Shown: piece after piece, positions 46,851-56,900 of the stretch
How positions within the stretch are numbered: position 1 is the stretch's first letter
How the letters are laid out: the number at the start of each line of letters is the position of its first letter
Program-made: the position numbers and the translations under genes
Notes under the pieces: generated by a model
What the model saw: only the letters and a program-made list of their open reading frames with translations
What the model was told of the DNA's origin: nothing
The model's database searches: none
Assembly: GCA_016125045.1 (NCBI GenBank)
Contig: WGML01000002.1
Span: 434,001 to 498,000, forward strand
DNA from: a bacterium
GTDB lineage: Bacteria; Pseudomonadota; Alphaproteobacteria; Caulobacterales; Hyphomonadaceae
Direction of reading: 5' to 3'
DNA length: 64,000 nt

Positions 46851-47756
46851 CTAGCGTTCCTTGGGGTCGAGGGCGTCGCGCAGGCCGTCGCCGATGAAGT
46901 TCAGCGACAGGAGCGTCACCACCATCAGCGCGGCGGGCCCGAACAGCAACCAGGGCGAGGAAGAGAGTTCGCGCTGGCCGTCGGAGATCAGGCGTCCGAG
47001 CGAGGTGAGCGGCTCGTTCACGCCGAGGCCGATGAAGGAGAGGAAACTCTCCTGCAGGATCACCACCGGCATGGTGAGCGTGACATAGACCACCACCGGC
47101 CCGAGCAGGTTCGGCACGATGTGGCGCAACACGATGCCGAGCGGCTTCACCCCGGCGGCGCGGGCGGCCTCGACGAATTCCTTCTGTTTCAGCGCCAGCG
47201 TCTGGCCTCGCACGATGCGCGCCATGGTCATCCATTCAACCGCGCCGATCGCGAGGAAGATGAGGAAGATGCTGCGGCCGAACACGATGGTCACGAGGAT
47301 GACGAAGAAGATGAACGGCATGGCGTAGAGGATGTCGACAAGGCGCATCATCACCTGGTCGACCCGTCCGCCGGCGAACCCCGCGATCGCCCCCCAGGCG
47401 ACCCCGATCACCAGGCTGACGAGGGTGGCGACGGCGCCCACCGCGAGCGACACCTGAAGCCCCATCATCAGCCTCGCGACCATGTCTCGGCCGTAGATGT
47501 CGGTGCCGAGAATGTGGAGATGCTCGAGGGTCGGGCCGATCGCGGTGCGGTCGCGATAGAGCGTCTTGTACTCGTGCGGCCAGAACAGCGGGCCGAAGAG
47601 GGCGATGAGGATCAGGAGGCCGAGCACGACCGCGCCGGTCATCGCCGCCCGGTTCGCGAGCAGACGCCGGCGCGCGTCGTCCCACAGCGAGCGGCCCTTG
47701 ATGGTCGCGCGGTTCATGAGGTCGGCGTTTTCGGCGGGGGCGGCCAGCATCGTCAT
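46851..47756 (-). CDS. oppC: Peptide ABC transporter permease, OppC-type
   Basis: A 301-residue inner-membrane permease with an N-terminal OppC segment and a BPD_transp_1 domain. The EAA loop is EFVEAARAAGVKPLGIVLRH near residue 190, and a PNLLGPVVVYVTL helix follows. It pairs with the OppB-type permease, whose stop overlaps its start (ATGA). The corresponding ATPases are not in this window. Confidence 0.92.
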   Translation of the reverse strand: MTMLAAPAENADLMNRATIKGRSLWDDARRRLLANRAAMTGAVVLGLLILIALFGPLFWPHEYKTLYRDRTAIGPTLEHLHILGTDIYGRDMVARLMMGLQVSLAVGAVATLVSLVIGVAWGAIAGFAGGRVDQVMMRLVDILYAMPFIFFVILVTIVFGRSIFLIFLAIGAVEWMTMARIVRGQTLALKQKEFVEAARAAGVKPLGIVLRHIVPNLLGPVVVYVTLTMPVVILQESFLSFIGLGVNEPLTSLGRLISDGQRELSSSPWLLFGPAALMVVTLLSLNFIGDGLRDALDPKER

Positions 47757-48733
47757 TCGTAACGCACCTTCGGATCGAGCAGGGCGTAAAGGATGTCCGC
47801 AATCAGGTTGAACAGGATGATCAGTCCGCCATAGAGGATCACGACCCCCATGACACGCGGATAGTCGCGCGTGAGCGCTCCGTCGATGAAGCTTTGTCCG
47901 ACGCCGGGCAGACCGAAGACCCGCTCCACCACGACCGACCCGGTGACGATGCCGACGGTCGCGGGGCCAAGGTAGCTGACCACCGGCAGGATCGCCGCCG
48001 GCGCCGCGTGGCGCAGCAGGATCTTCCGCTCCGGCAGCCCCCGGGCGCGTGCGGTGCGGATGTAGTTCGAGCGCAGCACCTCGATCATCGAAGCGCGGGT
48101 GAGCCGGGAGATGATCGCGATCTGGGGCAGGGCGAGGGTGATGATGGGAAGGATCAGCGTCTCGAAGGTCATTCGCCCGAGATCAAGGCCGCCGGCGGCG
48201 ACCCACCCCAGCCAGACGCCGAATATGAGCGACAGCATCGGCCCTGTGACGAAGGTCGGAATCGAGATTCCGAGCATGGCGAGTCCCATGACGGAATAGT
48301 CGGTCGGAGAATTCTGGCGCACCGCCGCCACCATGCCGAGCCCGACCCCGGCGAAGATCGCGATCGTGATCGAGAACGCCCCGATCGTCAGGCTGACCGG
48401 AAGCCCGTCTCCGATGAGCTCTGAAACCGTCTTGTCCTTGTTGCGCATCGAGGGGCCAAGATCGCCCTGCACAACATTGCCGACATAGTCGAGGTATTGC
48501 TGGAAGAGCGGCTTATCGAGTCCGAGGCTCGCCTTCAGATTCGCCTCGACCTCCGGCGTCAGGCGTCGCTCCGTTGAGTAGGGATTGCCCGGCGCGGCGC
48601 GCATCATGAAGAAGGCGATGGTGACGATCGCGAGCATGGTCGGGATCGCCGCGATCAGTCGCCTGGCGGCGAACCCCCAGGGAATGCGAGCGATGGTGCG
48701 GGCGAGCGGGGAAGCGTTGACGGTGTCTGACAA
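47753..48733 (-). CDS. oppB: Peptide ABC transporter permease, OppB-type
   Basis: A 326-residue permease starting with the OppB pattern RRLIAAIPTMLAIVTIAFFM and ARMMRAAPGNPY-like residues. Its EAA loop is NYIRTARARGLPERKILLRH. It forms a heterodimeric channel with OppC and is translationally coupled to it through an ATGA overlap. It starts 126 bases from a divergent phosphatase-like gene. Confidence 0.92.
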   Translation of the reverse strand: MSDTVNASPLARTIARIPWGFAARRLIAAIPTMLAIVTIAFFMMRAAPGNPYSTERRLTPEVEANLKASLGLDKPLFQQYLDYVGNVVQGDLGPSMRNKDKTVSELIGDGLPVSLTIGAFSITIAIFAGVGLGMVAAVRQNSPTDYSVMGLAMLGISIPTFVTGPMLSLIFGVWLGWVAAGGLDLGRMTFETLILPIITLALPQIAIISRLTRASMIEVLRSNYIRTARARGLPERKILLRHAAPAAILPVVSYLGPATVGIVTGSVVVERVFGLPGVGQSFIDGALTRDYPRVMGVVILYGGLIILFNLIADILYALLDPKVRYE

Positions 48734-48859
48734 GGATGGTTACGCCGACTGCACGGAGGAGCTATACCGCGCCTCGACGACGCTTGACGCACACTCGACA
48801 GTCTGGTGCGGGTGTCAAGGCGTTTGCATCCTTTGGCGCCGGTTTCCGGGAGCAGAACG

Positions 48860-49288
48860 ATGGTTGATTTCAAGCGCGTGACGGCTGACTTCGCCGTGGC
48901 GCCGCAGATCACGGCGGACGATCTTCAGGGGCTGGCGCAGGCCGGATTCCGCCGCATCATCAACAACCGCCCCGACGGCGAGGAGCGCGGGCAGGCCGCC
49001 CATGACGACATGCGTCGGCTCGCCGCGGACGCCGGGCTCGACTACGTCTACGCGCCGTTTCAGGGAGCGCCGACTCCCGAAGCCATCACGGCTGTCGACG
49101 CGGCGGTGAAGGCGGGGGGCGCGACCCTCGCGCACTGCCGGTCGGGAACGCGGTCGGTGATCGCGTGGTCCATGGCGGAGGTTCGCGCCGGGCGCAGATC
49201 GCCGCGGGATGTCGTCGAACTGGCGCGCGGGGCGGGCTATGATCTCTCACCGCACCTCGGGGCGCTCGAACGGTTGACGCGTGCGTGA
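48860..49288 (+). CDS. TIGR01244-type phosphatase/sulfur-transferase-like protein
   Basis: A 142-residue protein with the dual-specificity-phosphatase-like fold of the Blh/TIGR01244 group. The active-site loop is LAHCRSGTRSV (C-x5-R) near residue 97. It starts with FKRVTADFAVAPQITADDLQ, a family hallmark. Relatives are fused to or sit near sulfide-handling enzymes such as ETHE1-like hydrolases or flavocytochromes, but none is here. The ATG at 48860 has GGGAGCAG upstream. Confidence 0.85.
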   Translation: MVDFKRVTADFAVAPQITADDLQGLAQAGFRRIINNRPDGEERGQAAHDDMRRLAADAGLDYVYAPFQGAPTPEAITAVDAAVKAGGATLAHCRSGTRSVIAWSMAEVRAGRRSPRDVVELARGAGYDLSPHLGALERLTRA

Positions 49289-49561
49289 TGGCCCCGCCGC
49301 TACCGGACATGTGGTCCACGCGCGCCGATCCGATCAAGTGCGTCTCGCGCGAGCGTGCGCCCGGCGTTACCCTGCGACACGAATTCGCGTTCGCCTTATG
49401 ATTTGCCTTCGCCCTTTTCTTGGACACATTCTGGGCGCAGGAGAGGCGCGGATCGAAGACCCGACACCTGGTTCGGGTTCTGGGATGGACGCCTGTACCG
49501 GAGGCGCAAGCGTGATCAGCGGAATTCGCGTTAGAACGCCTGCAAAGGGGGCCTGAAGTCA

Positions 49562-50488
49562 TTGAGCAACAGGCTCTGGACATCGGATTTCGTGCTCGAG
49601 GACGGCGCGGTACGCGTCAAGAAGACCGGGCACCTGATCGCGCTCGACCTCAAACTCTGGCACAGCATCTTCACCTGGTTCTGCTTCTATTCGCTGGCGC
49701 AGGGCTGGCGCATCTGGCGGCGCCTGCAGGGGCACAAGCGCCCGTCGATCGCGTTCGCGCCGGACAAGCCGCGGCCCTGGTATCTGATCTGGCCGGTGAT
49801 GCATGCGTCCGGCGTGCGCCTCGTCGACGATCCGATGGACGCCGACATCGTGATGCATTTCGACGACAGCACGACCTCGGTTCCGGGGCGTCCGGCGATG
49901 CGGCCCGGGGCCCGGGCGGTGAATTTCGACTGTTCCGACATCTCCAAGAGCAACGTCGCCCATGCATTCGACCGGGTGGCCGGATACAGCCTGTCGGTCG
50001 ATCCGACCGCATGGACCGGGCCGGTCGTCGACAAGTCGGAAGTGAACGCCGCGCATGACGGACGAATCGTCCAGGGTCCGTTCGAACCACAGCCCGGCCG
50101 CTCCTATCAGCGCCTGATCGACAATGAGATCCCCGGCGGTCTGGTCGAGGACCTGCGGACGGTCACGATCGGCGGCGAGCCGGTGATCGTGTTCCGCAAA
50201 CACCGTCCGCTTGAGCGCCGGTTTGCTAACGAAAATGTAAGCTGCGACTGGGTTCGCCCGGCCGACGTGTTCACCCCGGCGGAGATCGATCTCATCCGTC
50301 GCTTCACATCGGAAATCAGGCTTGACTGGGGAGGCGTCGACGTGCTCCGCAACAGCCAGGACGGACGCATTTATATCGTCGACGCGAACAAGACAGACAT
50401 GGGCCCCCCCATCGCCCTGCCGTTGGGGCAGAAGTTGCGCGCGACCAGGCTTCTGGCGCGAACATTTGTGACGGCGTTTGCGCCCTGA
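49562..50488 (+). CDS. Conserved hypothetical protein, ATP-grasp-like C-terminus
   Basis: A 308-residue protein with a TTG start at 49562, preceded by AAAGGGGGCC. The C-terminal part, LDWGGVDVLRNSQDGRIYIVDANKTDMG, resembles the metal-binding end of ATP-grasp enzymes, where Asp and Asn bind magnesium. The N-terminal half has an RPSIAFAPDKPRPWYLIWPV motif and no clear domain. It may ligate carboxylates to amines, but no substrate can be inferred. It is followed 24 bases later by an MBL gene and may be cotranscribed with it. Confidence 0.65.
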   Translation: MSNRLWTSDFVLEDGAVRVKKTGHLIALDLKLWHSIFTWFCFYSLAQGWRIWRRLQGHKRPSIAFAPDKPRPWYLIWPVMHASGVRLVDDPMDADIVMHFDDSTTSVPGRPAMRPGARAVNFDCSDISKSNVAHAFDRVAGYSLSVDPTAWTGPVVDKSEVNAAHDGRIVQGPFEPQPGRSYQRLIDNEIPGGLVEDLRTVTIGGEPVIVFRKHRPLERRFANENVSCDWVRPADVFTPAEIDLIRRFTSEIRLDWGGVDVLRNSQDGRIYIVDANKTDMGPPIALPLGQKLRATRLLARTFVTAFAP

Positions 50489-50512
50489 CGAGAGTTGAGA
50501 GGTTGTATCGAC

Positions 50513-51415
50513 ATGGGCGGAATACCGTTCGTTCGAGATCTTGAGTTCGCCTACGGACGCGCCGACCGCGTGTCGCCCAAGGTGCGGCGTGTCATCGCCG
50601 AGAATCCCGGGCCTTTCACCTATCTCGGCACCGGCGTCTACATCATCGGGGAGGGCGAGGTCGCCGTCATCGATCCCGGCCCCGCGATCGATGCGCATTT
50701 CGAGGCGCTGAAGCGCACGCTCGACGGCGAGCGCGTCACACACGTGTTCGTCACCCACTCGCACATGGACCACTCGCCGCTCGCCCATCCACTCGCTCGC
50801 TGGGCCGGGTGCCAGGTGCACGCCGGCGGCCCAGCGATCCCGTCGGAGTCCGAAGTGCGCATGGAGGCCGGCGACGACCTGAAATTCCAGCCCGACGTGA
50901 AGCTGGCGGACGGCGACGTGTTCACTGGTCCGGGCTGGACGATCGAGGCGATCGCGACGCCGGGGCATACGTCGAATCATTTCTGCTTCGCCCTGAAGGA
51001 GGAGCGCGCGCTCTTCGCCGGTGACCATGTGATGGGCTGGTCGACGACCGTCATCTCCCCTCCGGACGGGCATATGGGCGATTATTTCGAAAGCCTGAGA
51101 AAGATCCGCGCCCGCGGGTTCGAGACGATCTGGCCGACCCACGGCCCGCCGGTCACCGACGTTGCGCCCTTCCTCGACGCCTATATCGCCCACCGCGAGC
51201 ACCGCGAGGCGCAGATCATCGCGCGCATGGCGGCGGGGGACACGCGCATTCCGGACATGGTGAGCGTGATCTACAAGGACGTTGATCGCCGCCTGCACCC
51301 CGCGGCCTGCCACTCTGTGCTGGCTCACATGATCCATCTCGTCGAGACGGGACGGGTGGAGGCGCACGGCGCCGGCGGCGTGGCCGCGGATTACCGGCTT
51401 CGCGTCGACGCCTGA
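50513..51415 (+). CDS. Metallo-beta-lactamase fold hydrolase (LACTB2-like)
   Basis: A 300-residue MBL-fold protein. The metal motif is VTHSHMDHSPLA (HxHxDH), with a third His in ATPGHTSNHFCFAL, Asp in LFAGDHVMGW and a late His in WPTHGPPV. A C-terminal winged-helix-like region (residues 220-290) matches the LACTB2/BLACT_WH group, whose members cleave RNA or thioesters. The ATG at 50513 has GAGAGG upstream. It is convergent with sppA. Confidence 0.9.
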   Translation: MGGIPFVRDLEFAYGRADRVSPKVRRVIAENPGPFTYLGTGVYIIGEGEVAVIDPGPAIDAHFEALKRTLDGERVTHVFVTHSHMDHSPLAHPLARWAGCQVHAGGPAIPSESEVRMEAGDDLKFQPDVKLADGDVFTGPGWTIEAIATPGHTSNHFCFALKEERALFAGDHVMGWSTTVISPPDGHMGDYFESLRKIRARGFETIWPTHGPPVTDVAPFLDAYIAHREHREAQIIARMAAGDTRIPDMVSVIYKDVDRRLHPAACHSVLAHMIHLVETGRVEAHGAGGVAADYRLRVDA

Positions 51416-51484
51416 AGAGACGCCTCAGCAGCAATGAATTCTCAAGGCCGGGCGGCCGCCCGCGCGGTCGCCGGTTGCGGCGCT

Positions 51485-53269
51485 CTATCGTTCGTAGAGC
51501 GGCGGGATCGCAAGCTGCACCGGTTCCTGCGTCAACATGCGCGCCTGATTGAGCGCTTCGCGCAGCCGGCGGTCCGGGATAAGGGCCGCCAGGGTTTCGC
51601 GTGAGGTCGCCGCCGCGCGCGCCTTCACTCCAGCGGACGACATGAAGCCCTGAAGCAGTTCGAACGGCGAGGCTTCGTGGATGTTCATACGGACCTCGAC
51701 GCGATCCTCCGGCGCATATCCTGCGAGCGCCTTCGCCTTGGCGATCGCCGCGATCAGGCCGCCGGTCTCATCCACGAGCCCGATTTCAGCCGCGTCAGCG
51801 CCCGACCAGACCCGGCCCTTGGCGACGTCGCGCACCTGCTCCAGCGGCAGCTTGCGTCCATCGGACACAAGCTGGGTGAAGCGCTGATAGACATCATCGA
51901 GCGTGCTGATCAGCTTGGCGCGCTGGGTCTGGGTGAGGGTCTCTGTCGAGTAGATGGAGGCGTACTCGCCGCCGATCCGGACTTCGTCGGCGTTGACGCC
52001 GAATTTCCGCAGCGCGTCCGCGAACGCGAATTTGCCGCCATAGACGCCGATCGAGCCCGTGATCGTCGACCGGTTCGCGACGATCGCGTCGGCGCCCGCC
52101 GCAACATAATAGCCGCCCGAGGCCGCGACCGACCCCATCGACACGACGACCGGTTTCCCGGCGGCCTTCAGCCGCTCCACGGCGCGCCAGACCTGTTCGG
52201 AGGCCGTGGGCGATCCGCCGGGGGAATCCACCCGGAACACGACCGCGTCCACCGAATCGTCCTCGACCAGGCCCAGCAGGTCGCGCGTGACCCGGTCCGA
52301 CGCGAAGGCGGCTTCGCCAAGCCCCAGAAGATCGGTTGTCCCGCCGTCGCCCGTGACGATCGCGCCCTCGCCGCCGACCAGCGCGATGACTCCCTTGCCG
52401 GACCGATGGGCGGGCGCGTAGTCGGAGATCGCCATCAGCTCCGCCTCGCCATCGCGGGTGAGCGTCGCTTCCTCCACGTCTTCCGGCCAGCCAACCCCGT
52501 CGATCAGCTTCAGCTCCAGCGCCTCTTCCGCCGAGTGGGGGCTGTTTTCCAGTCGCGCGCGGACAGTCTCGGGCGTGAGTTCCGGCGCGATCCGGGAGCG
52601 GTCGGCGGCGATGTCGGCGATCGATTCCGACCACACGCTCTCGCCGAGGGCCGTCATCGCGAGTGCGAAGGGCTCGGTGTAGCCCGACTGCTTGTAGACG
52701 TCGGCGGCGTTCTTGAACTCGAACATCTGCTCGATCTCGGCGGTCACGCCGAAACGGTCGAACGCATCCTTGAAGAACAGCGTTTCGAACACGATGCCGG
52801 GCGTTTCAAACGGGGCGCCGGGCTGCATCCAGATCTCGTCGGCGGCGGCGACGGCGCGATAGGCTGCGGGGCCGCTGGCATAGAAGCCCTGCGAATGCGC
52901 CACAACAAATTTGCCGGCCTCCCGCAGCTTGAGGAAGGCGGCGCGCAACTCCTCGGCGCGGGAAGAGCCAAGGTCCATCTCCGAGGCGCGCACGAACACG
53001 CCCTTCACCTTGTCGTCCTCGGCCGCGGCGTCGAGCTTCAGCAGGAGTTCGATGAAGGAGTCGCTGGAGAACAGGGCGCTGAAGCCATCCGTCGCAGGCT
53101 GGTCCGGCCCGAGCAGGCGGAGGTCGAGCGCCAGCACCACTGGCCCGCGTGGCGGCGTCGGCCCCGAATTCGCGCCCGCGACAGCGGAAATCAGCATCAG
53201 CGGCAACACGATGAAGAAGATGAACAGGGCGGCGAGCCCGCCAAGGAAGCTCAGGGCGAAAGTGCGCAT
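51485..53269 (-). CDS. sppA: Signal peptide peptidase, 67K type
   Basis: SppA degrades cleaved signal peptides in the inner membrane. It has 594 residues, with one N-terminal membrane helix (LSFLGGLAALFIFFIVLPLM) and two tandem S49/ClpP-like domains. The catalytic serine lies in MGSVAASGGYYVAAGADAIV, and the Lys partner should lie in the first domain near GKFVVAHSQGFYASGPAAYR. The ATG at 53269 (GGAGAG upstream) is preferred; a longer frame would translate the upstream repeat arrays into pentapeptide-like repeats. Confidence 0.93.
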   Translation of the reverse strand: MRTFALSFLGGLAALFIFFIVLPLMLISAVAGANSGPTPPRGPVVLALDLRLLGPDQPATDGFSALFSSDSFIELLLKLDAAAEDDKVKGVFVRASEMDLGSSRAEELRAAFLKLREAGKFVVAHSQGFYASGPAAYRAVAAADEIWMQPGAPFETPGIVFETLFFKDAFDRFGVTAEIEQMFEFKNAADVYKQSGYTEPFALAMTALGESVWSESIADIAADRSRIAPELTPETVRARLENSPHSAEEALELKLIDGVGWPEDVEEATLTRDGEAELMAISDYAPAHRSGKGVIALVGGEGAIVTGDGGTTDLLGLGEAAFASDRVTRDLLGLVEDDSVDAVVFRVDSPGGSPTASEQVWRAVERLKAAGKPVVVSMGSVAASGGYYVAAGADAIVANRSTITGSIGVYGGKFAFADALRKFGVNADEVRIGGEYASIYSTETLTQTQRAKLISTLDDVYQRFTQLVSDGRKLPLEQVRDVAKGRVWSGADAAEIGLVDETGGLIAAIAKAKALAGYAPEDRVEVRMNIHEASPFELLQGFMSSAGVKARAAATSRETLAALIPDRRLREALNQARMLTQEPVQLAIPPLYER

Positions 53270-53299
53270 CGTATCGTCTCTCCAGGCGCGTTGATCCCC

Positions 53300-53347
53300 G
53301 GCGTTACGGAGTCCGGGCGTTACGGATTCCGGGCGTGTCGGACCCCG
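53300..53347. repeat. Intergenic tandem array, three 16-bp units upstream of sppA
   Basis: Three contiguous 16-bp units: GGCGTTACGGAGTCCG, GGCGTTACGGATTCCG and the degenerate GGCGTGTCGGACCCCG. The array is about 30 bases upstream of the sppA start, within its leader on the minus strand. No spacers are present. Confidence 0.75.
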
Positions 53348-53400
53348 CGCTCCTTGATCAGCTGCAATCGCCGGAGAGTCTCGCAGGTTTGCGCCGATTG

Positions 53401-53460
53401 GCAACTGGCCCAACAGCGACTGGCCCAATAGGGACTGGCCGATCCGCAACTGGCCGATCG
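53401..53460. repeat. Intergenic tandem array, four 15-bp units upstream of sppA
   Basis: Four exact 15-bp units: GCAACTGGCCCAACA, GCGACTGGCCCAATA, GGGACTGGCCGATCC and GCAACTGGCCGATCG, with core ACTGGCC. On the minus strand the 15-bp period reads as pentapeptides (IGQSL/LGQSL). It lies between sppA and the tRNA-Pro gene. Confidence 0.85.
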
Positions 53461-53478
53461 AAATGTGCGGGGGCGGCA

Positions 53479-53555
53479 TGGTCGGAGCAGCTGGATTCGA
53501 ACCAACGACCCCCGCCTCCCGAAGACGGTGCTCTACCAGGCTGAGCTATGCTCCG
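53479..53555 (-). tRNA. tRNA-Pro (anticodon CGG)
   Basis: A 77-base cloverleaf on the minus strand. The acceptor stem is CGGAGCA/TGCTCCG, with discriminator A and an encoded CCA end (53479-53481). The anticodon loop TTCGGGA gives anticodon CGG. The T arm includes GGTTCGAATCC. It reads CCG codons, which should be common at this GC content. No array of other tRNAs is attached. Confidence 0.95.
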
Positions 53556-53701
53556 ACGGAGCGGGGCGTATAGCGGGTTTCATTGAGGCGTGCAATCGGA
53601 CGTTGACGCGGGTTGAGGGGCCGCTGAAACGCCGCATTCGGGGCGGCCCGGCGCCATTGCGTTCCGGTTTGGAAGAAGCTAGTTCTCCCGCCTTCCAGCG
53701 T

Positions 53702-53777
53702 TGGGGCGTCGCCAAGCTGGTAAGGCAACGGTTTTTGGTACCGTCATTCCTAGGTTCGAGTCCTAGCGCCCCAGCCA
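53702..53777 (+). tRNA. tRNA-Gln (anticodon TTG)
   Basis: A cloverleaf on the plus strand. The acceptor stem is TGGGGCG/CGCCCCA, with discriminator G and an encoded CCA end. The D arm carries GCCAAGCTGGTAAGGC. The anticodon loop TTTTGGT gives anticodon TTG. The T arm has GGTTCGAGTCC. It lies 146 bases from the tRNA-Pro gene, on the other strand, and just upstream of the autotransporter gene. Confidence 0.95.
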
Positions 53778-53987
53778 TTGAGATCAGCGGGCCGGTCGCG
53801 CTTGCCGGCGGCCTACAGCCCCGCAAGGGGGTTGCGCGCGCGATCCGTCTCGCGCATTCACGGCCCTACGGACGATCCGTGGGAGCGTTCCACATTCTGC
53901 AGCGTCAACATTGCCGATGGCGCTGATACGGGCTTTTGTGGGCTCCATTTTTCTGTGCGTCGCGTCTTGCGGGGAAAGAGTTCAGTC

Positions 53988-56900
53988 ATGTCGATGAAGC
54001 TGCGTCTGCTCGTGGGGGTCGCTGTTCCGTTCGCCGTGTCGTGCGTCGCGCAGGCCTATGCGCAGGAAGTCACGACGCCGCTCACCGATCCGATTCGCAC
54101 CTCGACCGCGAACTCGGGACAGCCCGCGAACATCTCGATCACCTCCGCCGGATCGGTGACGCTCACCGGGCGCGACGGTGAAACCGCGGTGACGGTCGAC
54201 AGCTCGAACACGCTTGCGAACGCTGGATCGATCACCGTCAACAATTCCAACAACGCCGTCGGCGTCCGCATCCTTCCGGGACTGACGACGGGGTATTCCG
54301 GGACCGGGTCGATCCTGGTGCTTGAGGATTACACCCGCACCGACACGGACAATGACGGCGATCTCGACGGGCCGCTCGCCACCGGAACCGGGCGGTTCGG
54401 ACTCTTGCTCGAAGCCGGCGCGCCGATGGTCGGGTCGATCACTTTCGGGGCGGGGTCGCGGGTCGAGGTCGAGGGAAATGAATCCGCCGCCGTCTCGCTG
54501 CGGTCCGCGATCGACGGTTCCTTCCGCCAGTCCGGCACGACCTCCCTCATCGGGTCGAACGGCTTCGGCGTCGACATGCGGGGCGACATTTCGGGCGATG
54601 TGGCGATCAACGGCTTTGTCAGCGCCCAGGGCGAGAACTCGGTGGGATTGCGGTCGCTCGGCGCGGTCGGCGGGGAGTTCATGGTCGGCGGAACCATCAC
54701 CGCGACCGGGTTCACCTCGACCACCATCTCCAACTATGTCGATCCGGACGTGCTGCCGCCCGGCCAGCCGACCATCGCGGAACGGCGCGACGCGGATGAC
54801 CTGCTGATCGGCGGACCGGCGCTGCGCATCGCGGGCAACCTTGCGCGCGGGCTCCTGCTCAACGGCGCGGCGACCGGCGGCGTCGATACGACCCCCGACG
54901 TCAAGGACGCGATCCAGAATTTCAACGAGAACCGGACCGAAGCCACCATAACGGCCTTCGGTTCCAGTCCCGCGGTCCTCATCCAGGGCCTCGACGGAGC
55001 GGCTTCGGGGCTCGTGCTCTCCCGGGTCCGCGAGAGCGTTCGCGACACGCTCGATGACGACCGGGACGGAAACTTCGACGAGATCATCGGCACGTTCAAC
55101 TATGATTACGGCCTCGTCCATCGCGGCCTCATCTCGGCCAACGGGCTCAATGTCGGCTTCCGCGCGACCGGCCTCGACGTCCGCGGATCGGCGGACGGGC
55201 TGAACACCACCACGATCGAGGGCGGCCTGTTCGCCGGCGGTCAGGTGATCGCGCGCGCCTTCGAGGCGGATTCCCGCGCCATCGTGTTCGGCGCGCGGGG
55301 GACGACGCCGCGGATCGACATCGCGGGCGTGATCCAGTCGACCGTGTTCACCGAAACCGATCACACGGCCTATGGCGTTCTGCTCGAAAGCGGGGCGCAG
55401 GTCCCCGCGATCAACGTCACCGGATCGATCACGGCGACCACGCGCGGCTATGACGGAAGCATCTTCGGCATTCGCGACCGTTCGGGGACGCTCACCTCGA
55501 TCGCCAATTCGGGCCGCATCTCGGCCCAGTTCACCGATGATGACCTCACCGACGACATCACCTCCGGCGCCGGGCGAGCGATCGCGATCGATGTGTCCGC
55601 GAACACGTCCGGGGTCACGCTCACCCAGTCGGATTCACGCGGCGACGCCCGCATCATCGGCGATGTGCTTTTCGGTTCGGGCGCCGACCGGTTCGACCTC
55701 GCGTCCGGCGAGGTGCAGGGCGCGGTGGCGTTCGGGATGGGGGCGGACGTCCTCAACATCGGCGCGGCGACCCTGACCGGCGATGTGTCCTTCCTCGGGG
55801 CCGGATCGCAGACGACGATCTCGGGCGGAACCTTGAACGGCGCGCTCGCCTTCGGCGGCGCGGGGAGTTCGCTCTCCCTCACCAATCGCGCGACCTATTC
55901 CGGCTATCTCTCCAGCGGGCCGGGCGATCTGGCCGTCAGCCTTTCGAATTCCACCCTGCGGCAGACCCCTGGCGCGACGACGAGGCTGTCCACCTTCTCC
56001 GCCGCCAGCGGGTCCGAGCTGACCTTCGAGATCGACCGCGCGCTCGTTCAGCGCGGGACGCCGGTGTTCGAGGTCGCCGGCGCGGCGACGCTGTCGGCCG
56101 ACACCCGGATCGCTCCGGTGTTCAGGGACGTGCTCACCGATTCCTTCAACCTGCGCCTGATCTCGGCCGGCAGCCTGTCGCTCGGCGGGCCGGTCTCGGC
56201 GATGCTGCGATCGGAACTGCCTTTCCTTTACCAGGCGAGCCTCGGCACGAATGCCGGAAACACGGCGATCGACCTGTCCTTGCGCGTCAAGACCGCCGCC
56301 GAGCTTGGCCTTGCGAGCTATCAGGCGGGGTCCTACAGCGCGGTGCTCGGCTTGCTTGCGAGCAATTCGGAAATCGGTTCGGCGGTGAGCGCGATCACCA
56401 CGGCGCAGGATTTCTCGCGCGCCTACACCCAGCTCATTCCACAGTCGGACGGAGCGCTCCTGCGCGTGCTCGAGACCAACGCCACCGCCGCCTTCGGCGC
56501 GACGGCGCGCCGGCTCGACCTCCAGACCGATCGGCCGGATGGGCGCGGGGCCGCCTGGGTGGAGGAGTTCGGCGTCTATCACACCTCCGACGCTTCCGAT
56601 CAGACGCCGGAAATCTCCGGCGGCGGGTTCGGCGTCTCGGCGGGCTATGATTTCATCAGCCGTCCCAATTTCGTCCTCGGGGCTTTCGCCGCGCTGGAAT
56701 CGATCGAGCTCGAAGAACAGGAGCGCCGCCTCTCGCCGCTCACGCTCGGGCAATACTCGTTCGGCGGATATAGCGGGGCGCGCTTCGGCGCGGTCAGCGT
56801 CAACGGGGCGGCGTCGGTTGGCTTCTCGGAGTTCAGCTCCACGCGCCGCATCGAGGTCGGGTCGTTCGCCGACACCGTGACGGGCGACTGGAACGGAACC

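Noticed and set aside
49281-49556. Open frame of 91 codons between the phosphatase-like gene and the ATP-grasp-like gene
   Set aside because: No recognisable domain or ribosome-binding site, and it overlaps the end of the upstream gene. The 273-bp gap is better read as leader DNA.
53401-53460. Array considered as a CRISPR
   Set aside because: Units are 15 bp, contiguous and degenerate, with no unique spacers and no cas genes. The same reasoning rejects the arrays at 7341, 39986, 43082 and 53300.
53270-53479. Longer sppA start that would add a pentapeptide-like N-terminus
   Set aside because: The added residues come from the tandem arrays, and the ATG at 53269 is followed directly by a normal membrane helix with a good GGAGAG upstream.
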